A DNA stretch of 64,000 nucleotides. Origin: Rhodospirillales bacterium (lineage in GTDB: Bacteria > Pseudomonadota > Alphaproteobacteria > SMXQ01). The notes under the pieces are model-generated. The model ran no database searches. It had not been told where the DNA came from and saw only the letters and a list, made by a program, of their open reading frames with translations. A program made the translations under genes and the position numbers. Position 1 is the first letter of the stretch. Every line of letters begins with the position of its first letter. The stretch covers positions 378,015 through 442,014 of the forward strand of contig JABIXC010000007.1 of assembly GCA_018666775.1 (NCBI GenBank), given 5' to 3'. Shown in pieces: positions 35,940 to 46,176 of this stretch.

Positions 35940-36608
35940 TCAAAAATCAAGGTTGGCATAATGCTTTGGCGGTGGCATGCCGGGAATATGGTCGGCCAAT
36001 AAAGACCGAAAGGATGGCCGGGATTTTATTCGCGCATACCAGTCTTTCGCCGGTCCATATTGATCCCATGGCACATCGCCGATGTAATCAAGCGTCGAAA
36101 GATGAACGGCAGCGCATATATCTGCAAGGGAAAAGAAATCCCCCGCCAGCCAGTTGTGGCGATCCGTCAGCCAGGCAATATAATCAAGGTGCACCGGCAA
36201 ATTGGCCTTTCCTGCCCGGATCGCTTCGGCCTGGGGGGCACCCAGACCCAAAAACCGCTTCATGACCTTTTCCCCGACCAGGTTTTGGCCAACTTCACGG
36301 TAAAATTTCATATCGAACCACGCCACAAGACGCCTGATTTCAGCGCGCCCATGGGCATCGGGGCCAAGCAAGGCAGGGTCGGGATAGCATTCTTCCAGAT
36401 ATTCGGTGATGACGCTGGAATCAGCCAGAACCGTTCCATCTTCTTCCACCAAAACCGGCACTTCGCCCGCCGGGTTAAGAGCCAGAAAATCTTTTCGACG
36501 TTCCCATATTTTTTCGGAGCACATTTCAAATTCAAGGCCCTTTTCGGCAAGCACAACCCGTACTTTGCGCGAAAATGGAGACAAAGGAAGATGATAAAGA
36601 AGCCGCAT
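35940..36608 (-). CDS. Glutathione S-transferase family protein
   Basis: A 222-residue protein with an N-terminal thioredoxin-like domain (MRLLYHLPLSPFSRKVRV, with Ser11/Ser13 where other classes have Tyr or Cys) and the glutathione-contact segment DSSVITEYLEECYP near residues 63-76, then an all-helical C-terminal domain with LAGDFFSLADICAAVHLS near 165. It probably conjugates or reduces small electrophiles using glutathione. The cluster position after gltB shows no pathway link. The 81-base gap to the gltB stop holds no gene. Confidence 0.9.
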   Translation of the reverse strand: MRLLYHLPLSPFSRKVRVVLAEKGLEFEMCSEKIWERRKDFLALNPAGEVPVLVEEDGTVLADSSVITEYLEECYPDPALLGPDAHGRAEIRRLVAWFDMKFYREVGQNLVGEKVMKRFLGLGAPQAEAIRAGKANLPVHLDYIAWLTDRHNWLAGDFFSLADICAAVHLSTLDYIGDVPWDQYGPAKDWYARIKSRPSFRSLLADHIPGMPPPKHYANLDF

Positions 36609-36689
36609 GGGTACAATTTAGAGCAAACGATGGCGTAAGCAAACAGGGTGAAACAGAAATCAGCCTGCAAGCCCCGAAAGCCCCAAAGC

Positions 36690-39600
36690 TTAAGCTCGCT
36701 CGGACCCTGTATCTTCTGATTCTTCCCTAACGGGATATTCCAGATGGTCCAGCATTTCACGAGGCACCACCTGCCAGAATTTAGACAGTTCACGGCCCCA
36801 GGCGTTGATCAACCGTTCGGCAAACCGCGACTGGGTATTGGCCACATGCATCTGGACCAACCGCTTCAAGCGTTTTTCCCAATAGGCCGTTTCCACCCGC
36901 TGCCAAACAAGGCTTTCGGGGTTCAGTTTTTGTTCAAACGACCCGTCGGCATCATAAACAAACGCCATACCCCCGGTCATGCCGGCACCAAAATTATCGC
37001 CGACAGAACCCAATATGACCGCCATGCCGCCGGTCATATATTCACAGCCATTGGACCCACACCCTTCAACCACCGCTTCGGCACCGGAATTGCGAACGCA
37101 GAACCGTTCCCCAGCTTGGCCGGCCGCAAACAAATAGCCCGCTGTGGCGCCATACAAAACGGTATTGCCAATAATGGTATTTTCATTGGATGTGATTGGA
37201 CTGGATGCCAAAGGCCGCACAACAATGGTGCCGCCTGACAGGCCCTTTCCGGTGTAATCATTGGCATCACCAAAGACTTCCAGCTTCAACCCCTGAACTG
37301 CAAATGCGCCCAAGGACTGGCCCGCCGTTCCGCGCAGACGCACCGTCACCTGTCCGGGCTCCAACCCGTCCATGCCAAAGCGGCGTGTGATGGCCGAAGA
37401 AAGCTTGGCCCCAATGGCGCGCTGGGTATTGCGCACGTTATAGGCAAGCTGCATCTTTTCACCGCCATCGAGTGCGGGGGCTGCATCTTCGATCATTTCC
37501 GCATCCAGGGTTTCTGGAACCTCGTTGCGTTCATCACTGGCACAATAGCGCGGCAGATCGCCCGCATCGGCCTGAACCAAAAGCGGGTTAAGATCAAGAT
37601 CGTCCAGATGTTCAGAACCCCGGCTGACCTGAGTCAAAAGATCGGTGCGGCCAATCACTTCTTGTAAGGATCGCACCCCAAGTGACGCCAGAATTTCACG
37701 CACTTCTTCGGCGATGAAGCTCATCAGGTTGACCACTTTTTCCGGGCTGCCTGTAAATTTATCGCGCAATTTCGGATTTTGGGTACAAACCCCCACAGGA
37801 CATGTATTGGATTGGCATTGACGCACCATGATGCAGCCCATGGCCACAAGGGCCAATGTCCCAATGCCATATTCTTCGGCACCTAACATCGCGGCAATCA
37901 CCACATCGCGGCCGGTTTTAAGCCCGCCATCGGTGCGCAGCTTTACCCGGTGGCGCAATTGATTAAGCGTCAAAACCTGGTTCACTTCGGCCAGCCCCAT
38001 TTCCCAGGGCAGGCCAACATACTTGATAGAACTTTGCGGGCTAGCCCCGGTACCACCAGAATGACCAGAGACCAAAATGACATCGGCCTTGGCCTTGGCA
38101 ACACCGGCTGCAATCGTGCCGATGCCCGATTGGGCCACCAGCTTGACGCAAACCTTGGCATCAGGATTGATCTGTTTCAGATCGTAAATAAGCTGGGCCA
38201 GATCTTCGATCGAATAAATATCGTGATGGGGCGGCGGTGAGATCAAGGTGATCCCCGGTGTCGAATGGCGTAGTCGCGCGATCATTTCTGATACTTTAAT
38301 GCCGGGTAATTGTCCGCCTTCGCCGGGCTTTGCCCCTTGGGCAATCTTGATTTCCAGTTCACGGCAATTGTTCAGATATTCCGCTGTCACCCCAAACCGG
38401 CCCGATGCCACCTGTTTGATGGCACTGGAGGCGTTGTCGCCATTGGCCCGGGGTTTGTAGCGCGATGCATCTTCGCCGCCCTCACCGGAATCCGATTTGG
38501 CGCCAATCCGGTTCATGGCGATTGAAAGCGTTTCATGGGCTTCTGGGCTAAGCGCGCCAAGGGAAATTCCAGGGGCCACCAAACGCTTGCGAATATCTGT
38601 GATGGATTCCACTTCTTCCAGACTGATCGGTTTGCGATCATCCTTGAACCCCAAAAGGTCCCGAAGCGATACCGGCGCGCCGGAATGACAGCCATCGGAA
38701 AACCGTCGATAAATGGTGTAGGAATCTGTGCTCACAGCCGTCTGCAACGTATGGATCAGCTCGCCATGCAGGGCGTGGGCTTCACCGCTCTGGCGGAAAC
38801 TGTAAAAGCCCCCGACGGGCAAAACCGGCGCAAATTCATTGTAGGCTGTGGCATGAAGGGTCACGACCTTGCGTTCTATCCCCGCAAGGCCAATGCCCGA
38901 TATGCGCGATGTCATCCCGGGGAAAAATTCAGCAACCAATGCCCGTGAAAGCCCCACCGCTTCGAAATTGGCCCCGCCGCGATAACTGGACAACACAGAA
39001 ATGCCCATTTTGGACATCACTTTTAAAATGCCTTGATTAACGGCCTGCTTGTATTGCGCGATACAATCTTCGGCTGCCAAATCGGGGAAAAGATTGTGGT
39101 CATGGCGCGCACGCAAACTTTCTTCGGCCAAATACGCATTGATGGTGGTCGCACCAACACCAATTAAAACGGCAAAATAATGAACATCCAGACATTCGCC
39201 ACTGCGCACGTTCAGGGATGTAAAGGTTCGCAATTTTTGGCGCACCAAATGTGAATGCACAGCCCCCGTGGCCAAGATCATCGGAATGGCCACACGATCC
39301 GCACTGACGCCAATATCCGTCAGAACGACATGAATGGCCCCTTCGCGGACCCCGTTTTCGGCCTCTAGCTGGATGCGATCAAGGGCTTCGCGCAAGGCGC
39401 CATCCCCGCCACCGGCATCAAAGGTGCAATCGATTTCAACCGCGTCACCCCCCATATGCGTCCGCATGGCACTGAATTCAGCATTGCTTAAAACCGGGCT
39501 TTCAAGCTGCAAAAGCCGCGTTTGGGATTCATTTTCGTCCAAAATATTGCCAAGATTGCCAAGCCGGGTTTTCAGGCTCATCTGATAATTTTCACGCAGG

Positions 39601-41255
39601 CTATCGATGGGCGGATTGGTTACTTGAGAAAAGTTCTGGCGGAAGAAATGATGCAGCCCACGATAATGTTCCGACAAAACAGCCAGTGGCGTATCATCCC
39701 CCATTGAACCCAATGCTTCTTTTGAATCTTCGGCCATGGGCTGGAGGACCATTTCAAGGTCTTCCATGGTATAGCCAAAAGCACATTGATGACGGCGCAG
39801 TTCTTCGCGGTCATACATGGGAGAGGCAAGTTTCTGTTCCTTAAACAGGGAATTCAATTCAACAATATTTTTTGACCATTCTTCAAACGGCTGGCGCGAA
39901 GAAAGCATGTCCTTGATTTCATCATCGCGATAAAGCCGCCCTTCGACCAGATCAACGCCGATCATTTGACCCGGGCCGATGCGGCCTTTTTCAATCACAT
40001 CGGTCTCAGGGATCATCACCATGCCGGCTTCAGAACCCACCACCAAAAGATTGTCGCGCGTCAGGGTATAACGCATGGGCCGAAGGCCATTGCGATCCAT
40101 GCCCGCAATCACCCATTTGCCATCGGTGGCCGCCACGGCGGCAGGGCCATCCCAAGGTTCCATGACGCAATTACAATAGGAATAGAAGGCCTTATGCGCT
40201 TCATCCATGGTCTCTTTTTTGGACCATGAATCGGGAATCAAAAGGGATTTGGCCATGGGGGCAGTGCGCCCGCCCTGAACCATTAATTCGAACACCGCAT
40301 CCAAGGCAGCTGAGTCTGAACTGTCGGGCTGAATGACCGGTTTGATATCGCTGACATGGTCCCCCAGAACATCTGACCTGATCCGGGTTTCATGGCTTTT
40401 CATCCAATTGACATTGCCCCGAAGCGTATTGATTTCGCCGTTATGGGCCAGCGTTCGGAACGGTTGTGCCAAACGCCAGTTTGGATAAGTGTTGGTAGAA
40501 TAGCGCTGGTGGATAATGGCATAAGATGAAACAAACCGTTCATCCAGAAGATCGGGATAGAACTGATCCACCTGTTCGGCCAGAAACAATCCCTTGTAGA
40601 TGATTGAACGGCACGAAAAAGAGCAAATATAAAAATCATTGATGTTTTCTGCCAGCACATGTTTTTCAATGCGTCGGCGAATAATATAGAGATCACTTTC
40701 AAATTGTTCCGCACTGGTGCCCGGTTTGGACGCAATCATGATCTGTTCAATTTCGGGCCGGGTGGCATTGGCTTTTTCACCGATAACCCCGACATTTACG
40801 GGGACCTGGCGCCATCCATAAATGGTGTAACCAAAATTCAGAATTTCACTTTCAACAATGGACCGGCACCGGTCCAGAAGATTGAAATCTGTGCGCGGCA
40901 AAAAAACCATGCCAACGCCAAGTCGGCTTGAACGCGGCTCATGGCCCGTGCGCGCAATATGTTCTTTGAAAAAGTCCTGCGCAATTTCCACATGAATACC
41001 AGCACCATCACCGGTCTTGCCGTCTGCATCCACCGCACCGCGATGCCATAACGCCTTCAGGGCGGCAATGCCGGCCTCTACGACTTCGCGCCGGGGCTTG
41101 CCATCAATGGCCGCGATAAGGCCAACGCCACAGGCATCGTGTTCTGATGCCGGATCATAGGCGTGGGCCTTTTCCAGCATGGCAGCGTTTTCACGCCACA
41201 ACGAAACATTGGCTTCACCTGAATTCTGGGTCTGGTCTTTGTCATTTTTTTTCAT
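36690..41255 (-). CDS. gltB: Glutamate synthase (NADPH) large subunit
   Basis: A 1521-residue enzyme that makes two glutamates from glutamine and 2-oxoglutarate. The order is a short propeptide, the N-terminal nucleophile Cys in DACGVGLIAAIDG (near residue 42), the class II amidotransferase domain (about 42-460), a central domain (about 480-780), the FMN domain with SGHSGGTGASPQSSIKY (near 1075), the 3Fe-4S cysteines in RQCQSNTCPVGVCTQNP (near 1145) and the C-terminal GXGXG beta-helix domain (about 1270-1480). Its start follows gltD by five bases. It is the second gene of the usual pair. Confidence 0.98.
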   Translation of the reverse strand: MKKNDKDQTQNSGEANVSLWRENAAMLEKAHAYDPASEHDACGVGLIAAIDGKPRREVVEAGIAALKALWHRGAVDADGKTGDGAGIHVEIAQDFFKEHIARTGHEPRSSRLGVGMVFLPRTDFNLLDRCRSIVESEILNFGYTIYGWRQVPVNVGVIGEKANATRPEIEQIMIASKPGTSAEQFESDLYIIRRRIEKHVLAENINDFYICSFSCRSIIYKGLFLAEQVDQFYPDLLDERFVSSYAIIHQRYSTNTYPNWRLAQPFRTLAHNGEINTLRGNVNWMKSHETRIRSDVLGDHVSDIKPVIQPDSSDSAALDAVFELMVQGGRTAPMAKSLLIPDSWSKKETMDEAHKAFYSYCNCVMEPWDGPAAVAATDGKWVIAGMDRNGLRPMRYTLTRDNLLVVGSEAGMVMIPETDVIEKGRIGPGQMIGVDLVEGRLYRDDEIKDMLSSRQPFEEWSKNIVELNSLFKEQKLASPMYDREELRRHQCAFGYTMEDLEMVLQPMAEDSKEALGSMGDDTPLAVLSEHYRGLHHFFRQNFSQVTNPPIDSLRENYQMSLKTRLGNLGNILDENESQTRLLQLESPVLSNAEFSAMRTHMGGDAVEIDCTFDAGGGDGALREALDRIQLEAENGVREGAIHVVLTDIGVSADRVAIPMILATGAVHSHLVRQKLRTFTSLNVRSGECLDVHYFAVLIGVGATTINAYLAEESLRARHDHNLFPDLAAEDCIAQYKQAVNQGILKVMSKMGISVLSSYRGGANFEAVGLSRALVAEFFPGMTSRISGIGLAGIERKVVTLHATAYNEFAPVLPVGGFYSFRQSGEAHALHGELIHTLQTAVSTDSYTIYRRFSDGCHSGAPVSLRDLLGFKDDRKPISLEEVESITDIRKRLVAPGISLGALSPEAHETLSIAMNRIGAKSDSGEGGEDASRYKPRANGDNASSAIKQVASGRFGVTAEYLNNCRELEIKIAQGAKPGEGGQLPGIKVSEMIARLRHSTPGITLISPPPHHDIYSIEDLAQLIYDLKQINPDAKVCVKLVAQSGIGTIAAGVAKAKADVILVSGHSGGTGASPQSSIKYVGLPWEMGLAEVNQVLTLNQLRHRVKLRTDGGLKTGRDVVIAAMLGAEEYGIGTLALVAMGCIMVRQCQSNTCPVGVCTQNPKLRDKFTGSPEKVVNLMSFIAEEVREILASLGVRSLQEVIGRTDLLTQVSRGSEHLDDLDLNPLLVQADAGDLPRYCASDERNEVPETLDAEMIEDAAPALDGGEKMQLAYNVRNTQRAIGAKLSSAITRRFGMDGLEPGQVTVRLRGTAGQSLGAFAVQGLKLEVFGDANDYTGKGLSGGTIVVRPLASSPITSNENTIIGNTVLYGATAGYLFAAGQAGERFCVRNSGAEAVVEGCGSNGCEYMTGGMAVILGSVGDNFGAGMTGGMAFVYDADGSFEQKLNPESLVWQRVETAYWEKRLKRLVQMHVANTQSRFAERLINAWGRELSKFWQVVPREMLDHLEYPVREESEDTGSERA

Positions 41256-41260
41256 GGTCT

Positions 41261-42700
41261 TTACTCCGCCGCAACGCTGCTCAGCGCTTTTTCTTCAATC
41301 CAGTTATGCATGGCTTCGGCTGCCAGGCGGCCATCATGAATGGCCCAGACAACAAGGGATGCGCCGCGCACAATATCGCCTGCGGCAAACACGCCATCGA
41401 CCTCCGACATCAGGGTATGAGGATTAATTTTGATGGTGCCCCATTTGTTCACCGTCAATGCCGGTTCGCCAAACATGGCGGGCAGGTCTTCTGGATCAAA
41501 CCCCAAAGCCTTGATCACCAATGAACCATCAACATTGAAACTGGACCCTTCTATGGGTTCCGGTGTTTGACGCCCCGTTGCATCGGACACGCCAAGATGA
41601 ATGCGCTGACAGCGCACGGCATCAACCGTCCCGTCACCGACAAAGGCTTCGGGGGCTGCAAGCCAGACAAATTCAACACCTTCTTCTTCTGCATGAGTCA
41701 CTTCACTGCGCGAACCCGGCATGTTTTCACGGTCGCGACGATAAATGCACCGCACTGATTTTGCGCCCTGGCGCACCGCCGTGCGCACACAATCCATGGC
41801 CGTGTCACCACCGCCGATGACCACAACCCCACGCCCGGCCGCATCCAGCGTACCATCTTCAAAGGCAGGGACTGTATCGCCCAGGCCCTTTCGGTTCGAT
41901 GCCGTCAGATAATCCATGGCTGAAAAAATGCCTTCCAATCCAGCACCCGGCATCTTGATATCGCGGGCCTTGTAAACGCCCGTTGCGATCAAGACCGCAT
42001 CATGGCGTTCGCGCAGCTCTGCCATGGTGGCATCCTTGCCTACTTCAAAATTCAGATGAAATTCAACGCCGCCTTGGGCCAGAAGTTCTGCGCGACGGGT
42101 TACGATATCTTTTTCCAACTTGAAGCTAGGGATGCCGTAAATCAAAAGCCCCCCCACCCTGTCATAACGATCATAGACATGGGTTTCATAGCCACGACGG
42201 CGCAATTGTTCGGCGGCAGCAATGCCCGCAGGACCAGCGCCAATGATGCCGACAGAACGGCCCAGTTCGCGTTTCGGCGTGGGCGGCTTGACCCAACCCC
42301 GCTCCCAGGCGGTGTCGGTAATGTAGCGTTCAACCGCACCGATGGTCACCGATCCATGGCCCGATTGTTCCAGAACACAATTGCCTTCGCACAGACGATC
42401 CTGTGGACAGATGCGCCCACAAACTTCTGGCAGGTTATTAGTTGCTGATGAAATTTCGTATGCTTCTTCCAGCCGGTCTTCCGCCGTCAATTTCAACCAA
42501 TCGGGAATGTTATTAGAGACCGGGCAATGGACCTGGCAAAAAGGAATGCCGCATTGAGAACAGCGCGATGCTTGATCCACCGCACCACCATCGGAATAAC
42601 GCCCATAAATTTCATTGAAATCTGTCCGACGTGCCTCTGCTTTACGCTTGTCAGGCATTTGATTATCAATGGCGGTGAATTTGAGCATTTTTTGTGACAT
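41261..42700 (-). CDS. gltD: Glutamate synthase small subunit
   Basis: A 479-residue FAD- and NADPH-binding subunit that passes electrons to GltB. Cys-rich segments near the N-terminus (CSQCGIPFCQVHCPV near residue 46 and CGRICPQDRLCEGNCV near 93) bind two 4Fe-4S clusters. The FAD motif is GIIGAGPAGIAAAEQLR near 145 and the NADPH motif VVIGGGDTAMDCVR near 285. The ATG at 42700 follows AAGG; in-frame ATG at 42688 is the alternative. It is promoter-proximal in a gltD-gltB unit. Confidence 0.97.
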   Translation of the reverse strand: MSQKMLKFTAIDNQMPDKRKAEARRTDFNEIYGRYSDGGAVDQASRCSQCGIPFCQVHCPVSNNIPDWLKLTAEDRLEEAYEISSATNNLPEVCGRICPQDRLCEGNCVLEQSGHGSVTIGAVERYITDTAWERGWVKPPTPKRELGRSVGIIGAGPAGIAAAEQLRRRGYETHVYDRYDRVGGLLIYGIPSFKLEKDIVTRRAELLAQGGVEFHLNFEVGKDATMAELRERHDAVLIATGVYKARDIKMPGAGLEGIFSAMDYLTASNRKGLGDTVPAFEDGTLDAAGRGVVVIGGGDTAMDCVRTAVRQGAKSVRCIYRRDRENMPGSRSEVTHAEEEGVEFVWLAAPEAFVGDGTVDAVRCQRIHLGVSDATGRQTPEPIEGSSFNVDGSLVIKALGFDPEDLPAMFGEPALTVNKWGTIKINPHTLMSEVDGVFAAGDIVRGASLVVWAIHDGRLAAEAMHNWIEEKALSSVAAE

Positions 42701-42904
42701 GGCCTTAAGCAATCCTGATCTTCAATATCTGCGAATTTTTGGTCTTCGACGTATGCTTTAACGAAACCTGTGGTCCGACAGTTGGTAAACCGGGCCGAAA
42801 CAACCCTGAACCAACTTTCATTCCGTAAGAAAATTTACCAAACCGGGACCGATCTGGCCGTCCAGCCACCAGGCCGTTAAGCGTGCGTTCAAATCCCTGC
42901 ATAT

Positions 42905-42924
42905 GAATTCATTAATGTGAATTC
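42905..42924. promoter_or_regulatory. 20-bp inverted repeat in the gltD-uppP divergent region
   Basis: GAATTCA-TTAATG-TGAATTC is a perfect 7-bp inverted repeat with a six-base centre, about 205 bases upstream of gltD. It could be an operator; no consensus was recognised. The 553-base gap (42701-43253) holds no convincing gene; short open frames there have no plausible start or composition. Confidence 0.45.
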
Positions 42925-43253
42925 GTTTGTTCTGGCCCCGGTATACGAAAGAAAATCCAGGCTGGCGAGCAAAATCGTACATTTAAGGCAGTGATACTGA
43001 CTTAATAAATTGATTTAGTGGCTTTTATAGGAAAACCGGGCTTTAAAAAGGGATTGGGCGCGGGCAGATTCTTCCAATTTAGTCCCATTACGGAACTAAA
43101 TAATCAATATGTTGTGGTGATAAACGCCCGCTTTAACCAAAATAGCCCCATGCAATAAGGCCATATGTTATAGGTTAAGTGGTGGCGGGGGCCTTCAATG
43201 CTGTGCATATGCCCTGATGTCAAAATTTCAAGCCAAGTGTTAAGGGGGCATCG

Positions 43254-44090
43254 GTGACGTTTATCCAAATTCTGACCATCGCCATCGTTCAAGGCATAAC
43301 CGAATTTCTACCCATTTCTTCTCAAGCCCACCTGATCCTCGTGCCCCGTTTTACTGGCTGGTGTGATCAGGGCTTGTTAATGGACATTGCCGTCCACGTC
43401 GGAACCTTGGGGGCCGTCATGGTTTATTTCTGGCGCGAATGTTTTTCTATGGGCAAGGGCGCGCTCGATATTGCGCGGGCCAGAAAAACAAAAGAAGGCA
43501 CGTTGCTTCTGTGCATCGTTCTGGCAACCCTGCCGGTGATTGCCGGGGGCTATACCATGAAAGAATATCTGGGGTGGGACCTGCGCAGCTTAACCGTCAT
43601 TGGTTGGGCCACGCTGGGGTTTGGTGTTTTGTTATGGATGGCCGACCGTTGGGGGCTTCGGGTTCGTCGCGTTGAACACATGACCTTCGGGACCGCCTTC
43701 ATCATTGGCTGCGCCCAGGTTTTGGCACTGATCCCCGGCACATCGCGTTCCGGCATCACCATGACGGCGGCGCGCATGTTTGGGTTTGAACGCTCTGATG
43801 CCGCCCGGTTTTCCATGTTGATGGCAATCCCGGTGATCCTTGCTGCTGGCACGCTGACCGGACTGGATTTGGCCAAAGCTGGCAATATACAGCTGACCCG
43901 AGATGCCATCATGGCGGGCGGGTTGGCCTTTATAACAGCGCTGGTTGCGATCGCTGCCCTGATGGGATGGTTGCGCAAATCAAGCTTTGCCCCCTTTGTG
44001 ATTTACCGCATCCTGTTAGGGGTTGGTCTTTTGGTCGCAGCCTACGGCTTTGGGTTCGACCACCTGTCTGCCACACAGGCGTGCAATTAA
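43254..44090 (+). CDS. uppP: Undecaprenyl-diphosphatase (BacA/UppP family)
   Basis: A 278-residue inner-membrane enzyme that recycles the undecaprenyl pyrophosphate carrier to the monophosphate for peptidoglycan and O-antigen synthesis. QGITEFLPISSQAHLIL (residues 14-30) is the (E/Q)GxTEFLPISS-type motif and LIPGTSRSGITMTAA (near 160) the PGTSRS motif that carries catalytic residues. Seven to eight hydrophobic segments are present. The start is GTG at 43254, preceded by AAGGGGG. It is divergent from gltD and convergent with the NDUFA9-like gene, 16 bases away. Confidence 0.97.
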   Translation: MTFIQILTIAIVQGITEFLPISSQAHLILVPRFTGWCDQGLLMDIAVHVGTLGAVMVYFWRECFSMGKGALDIARARKTKEGTLLLCIVLATLPVIAGGYTMKEYLGWDLRSLTVIGWATLGFGVLLWMADRWGLRVRRVEHMTFGTAFIIGCAQVLALIPGTSRSGITMTAARMFGFERSDAARFSMLMAIPVILAAGTLTGLDLAKAGNIQLTRDAIMAGGLAFITALVAIAALMGWLRKSSFAPFVIYRILLGVGLLVAAYGFGFDHLSATQACN

Positions 44091-44106
44091 CAGCATCCCC
44101 GCACCC

Positions 44107-45066
44107 TTATGACCAGACGCGGCCCGATACCCTGAACCGGTCCATATAGGTTGGCAAAATAATTTCCAGTGGCGTTGGGTTGATGCCCAACACATCAAAT
44201 CCGGGTGCGGATGCATCGACCACATTGTCCACACGCAAGCTTTTTGCCTGATCCCGGGTGATAGGCGGGGTGATGCCAAATTTGAGCGCCATATCCCCGA
44301 AGAACCCGGCAACATCGGCCGCCATCATGGGCAACGGCACAAGAAGCCGTTGCCGGCCTGTGGCGTTCAAGATGGCCGCCATCAATTCAGAGAAACTGTA
44401 CACGTTTGGCCCACCCAGCTGAATCGGGCCACTGGCTGGATTATCCTGATTCAAAGCCTGGCATATGGCATCGGCCACATCACAAACATAGACCGGCTGG
44501 AAACGCGTATGCCCGCCGCCAAACAACGGCAAGGCCGGAAACAATCGGGCCAGCCCCGCGAACCGATTGAAAAAATCATCGTCCGGGCCAAACATAATGC
44601 CGGGGCGCAAGATCACAGCTTCTGGACAAGCATCCATCACTGCATGCTCTCCCAATGCCTTGGAACGACCATAGTCAGACGGCGCCCCATCATCGGCACC
44701 AAGAGCAGACACATGGATAAAGCGACCAACGCCCCCGTCCTTGACTGCTTGGCCAATCATGGCGGGCAAGGCAACATGCAGGTCATCAAACAACCCACGT
44801 CTGGTTTCATTCAGCCCCCCCACAAGATTAATGACCCCGTCTGCCCCATCAATCAATTCCGCCACTGAGGCTTCATGGGTCACATCGCAAAAACGGGGCA
44901 CCACCTGGCCAACATCGCCAGAAACTTTCAGAAATGCCGCACGCTCCGGGGACCGGGTCGCAACGATGACACGGTTCCCACTGGCTGCCAGCCTGCGAAC
45001 AAGGTGCCGCCCGACAAAACCTGCGCCCCCAAAAACCGTCACCAATTTCGGCGTGTTTGATCCCAT
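44107..45066 (-). CDS. NDUFA9-like NAD(P)-binding protein
   Basis: A 319-residue extended short-chain dehydrogenase-like protein. The Rossmann motif is VTVFGGAGFVGRHLVRRL near residues 9-26; FIHVSALGADDGAPSDYGRSKALGE near 115 is the active-site Ser-Tyr-Lys region; RFQPVYVCDVADAI near 187 is typical of the complex I NDUFA9 subfamily. In alphaproteobacteria such a protein is thought to accompany NADH dehydrogenase, but its enzymatic role is unclear. It is not next to nuo genes. It is convergent with uppP. Confidence 0.85.
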   Translation of the reverse strand: MGSNTPKLVTVFGGAGFVGRHLVRRLAASGNRVIVATRSPERAAFLKVSGDVGQVVPRFCDVTHEASVAELIDGADGVINLVGGLNETRRGLFDDLHVALPAMIGQAVKDGGVGRFIHVSALGADDGAPSDYGRSKALGEHAVMDACPEAVILRPGIMFGPDDDFFNRFAGLARLFPALPLFGGGHTRFQPVYVCDVADAICQALNQDNPASGPIQLGGPNVYSFSELMAAILNATGRQRLLVPLPMMAADVAGFFGDMALKFGITPPITRDQAKSLRVDNVVDASAPGFDVLGINPTPLEIILPTYMDRFRVSGRVWS

Positions 45067-45242
45067 GAATCGTCTCCCTGTTAATCCCTTAATTGCTTAC
45101 CTAAACAGGTAAAAGACCCGCGCGCGCCCGTCAAGGATGATGGCACCCCTATGATCAAGCCGTCCCCTCACGCCCCAACCCTTGACTTTCCATAGGCCCC
45201 CGTATATCCAGACCGGCCTGCAGAGGCTTTGTACTCAATGTC

Positions 45243-45258
45243 TATAATGGTCTATATT
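45243..45258 (+). promoter_or_regulatory. Candidate promoter region of tRNA-Leu
   Basis: TATAAT (45243-45248) and TATATT (45253-45258) lie 30-45 bases upstream of tRNA-Leu; TTGTAC at 45229-45234 is 18 bases before TATATT. The true -10 cannot be decided. The remaining 45067-45286 gap shows no gene. Confidence 0.4.
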
Positions 45259-45286
45259 CATAATATGAGTTCACAGTTCTCTATGT

Positions 45287-45373
<87 letters not shown>

Positions 45374-45387
45374 AATTTACCGATAAT

Positions 45388-45415
45388 GGCGCGTCCGCAA
45401 GGAGGCGCCTTTTTT
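45388..45415 (+). terminator. Terminator of tRNA-Leu
   Basis: GGCGC (45388-45392) pairs with GCGCC (45405-45409) and is followed by six T, fifteen bases after the tRNA 3' end. Confidence 0.7.
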
Positions 45416-45484
45416 GGAGGGCCAAATTTTGGGGGCCCAGAATTAAAAGAGCCAAAACCAAAAAACGAAATAGAAAGCAACGCC

Positions 45485-46102
45485 ATGACCATTCATTTTC
45501 ATGAAAATGACCTGCCTGAAGGCATCGACCTTGGGCCGTCAATCGCCATCGACACCGAAACCATGGGTCTGAAAACCGCGCGCGATCGTCTCTGTCTGAT
45601 CCAGCTTTCATCGGGGGACGGCGACGCCCATCTGGTTCGCATGCCCCAGGCCGACCGGCCCTACAAGGCCCCCAACTTGACCGCCCAATTAACAGACCCG
45701 GCGCGCATCAAGCTGTTTCATTTCGCCCGCTTTGATATTGCCGCTCTGAAATACTGGATGGGGATCGATTGTGCGCCGGTGTACTGCACCAAAATCGCAT
45801 CCCGGTTGATCCGCACCTATACCGATCGTCATGGATTGGCCGATCTTACCCGCGAATTGCTGGGGGTTGAGCTTTCAAAACAGCAGCAATCCTCAGACTG
45901 GGGCGCAGATAGCCTGACAGATGCCCAAAAGGGCTATGCCGCCAATGATGTTCTGTATCTTCATGCCATGAAAGAACGCCTGGACGACATGCTGGAACGC
46001 GAAGGCCGAATGGCACTGGCCCAGGCCTGTTTTGATTTTCTGCCCCACCGGGTTGCCCTTGATCTTGCCGGTTGGAGCGAACAAGACATCTTTACCCACT
46101 GA
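45485..46102 (+). CDS. rnd: Ribonuclease D-type 3'-5' exonuclease (short form)
   Basis: A 205-residue DEDD exonuclease domain: Asp-Glu in AIDTETMGL (near residue 21), Asp in HFARFDIAAL (near 83) and the final Tyr/Asp in GYAANDVLYLH (near 158). It lacks the HRDC domains of longer E. coli RNase D, as is common in alphaproteobacteria. The likely role is 3' trimming of tRNA and small RNA. The ATG at 45485 is chosen; an open frame from 45293 would run through tRNA-Leu and its terminator. It is on the same strand as tRNA-Leu and kdsD. Confidence 0.9.
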   Translation: MTIHFHENDLPEGIDLGPSIAIDTETMGLKTARDRLCLIQLSSGDGDAHLVRMPQADRPYKAPNLTAQLTDPARIKLFHFARFDIAALKYWMGIDCAPVYCTKIASRLIRTYTDRHGLADLTRELLGVELSKQQQSSDWGADSLTDAQKGYAANDVLYLHAMKERLDDMLEREGRMALAQACFDFLPHRVALDLAGWSEQDIFTH

Positions 46103-46176
46103 TTCATTTTCTACACCTGTGTTCCATGGGACAAATCTGATACAATTTTTTCACCCTAAAAAACCAAAGCGTGTTG

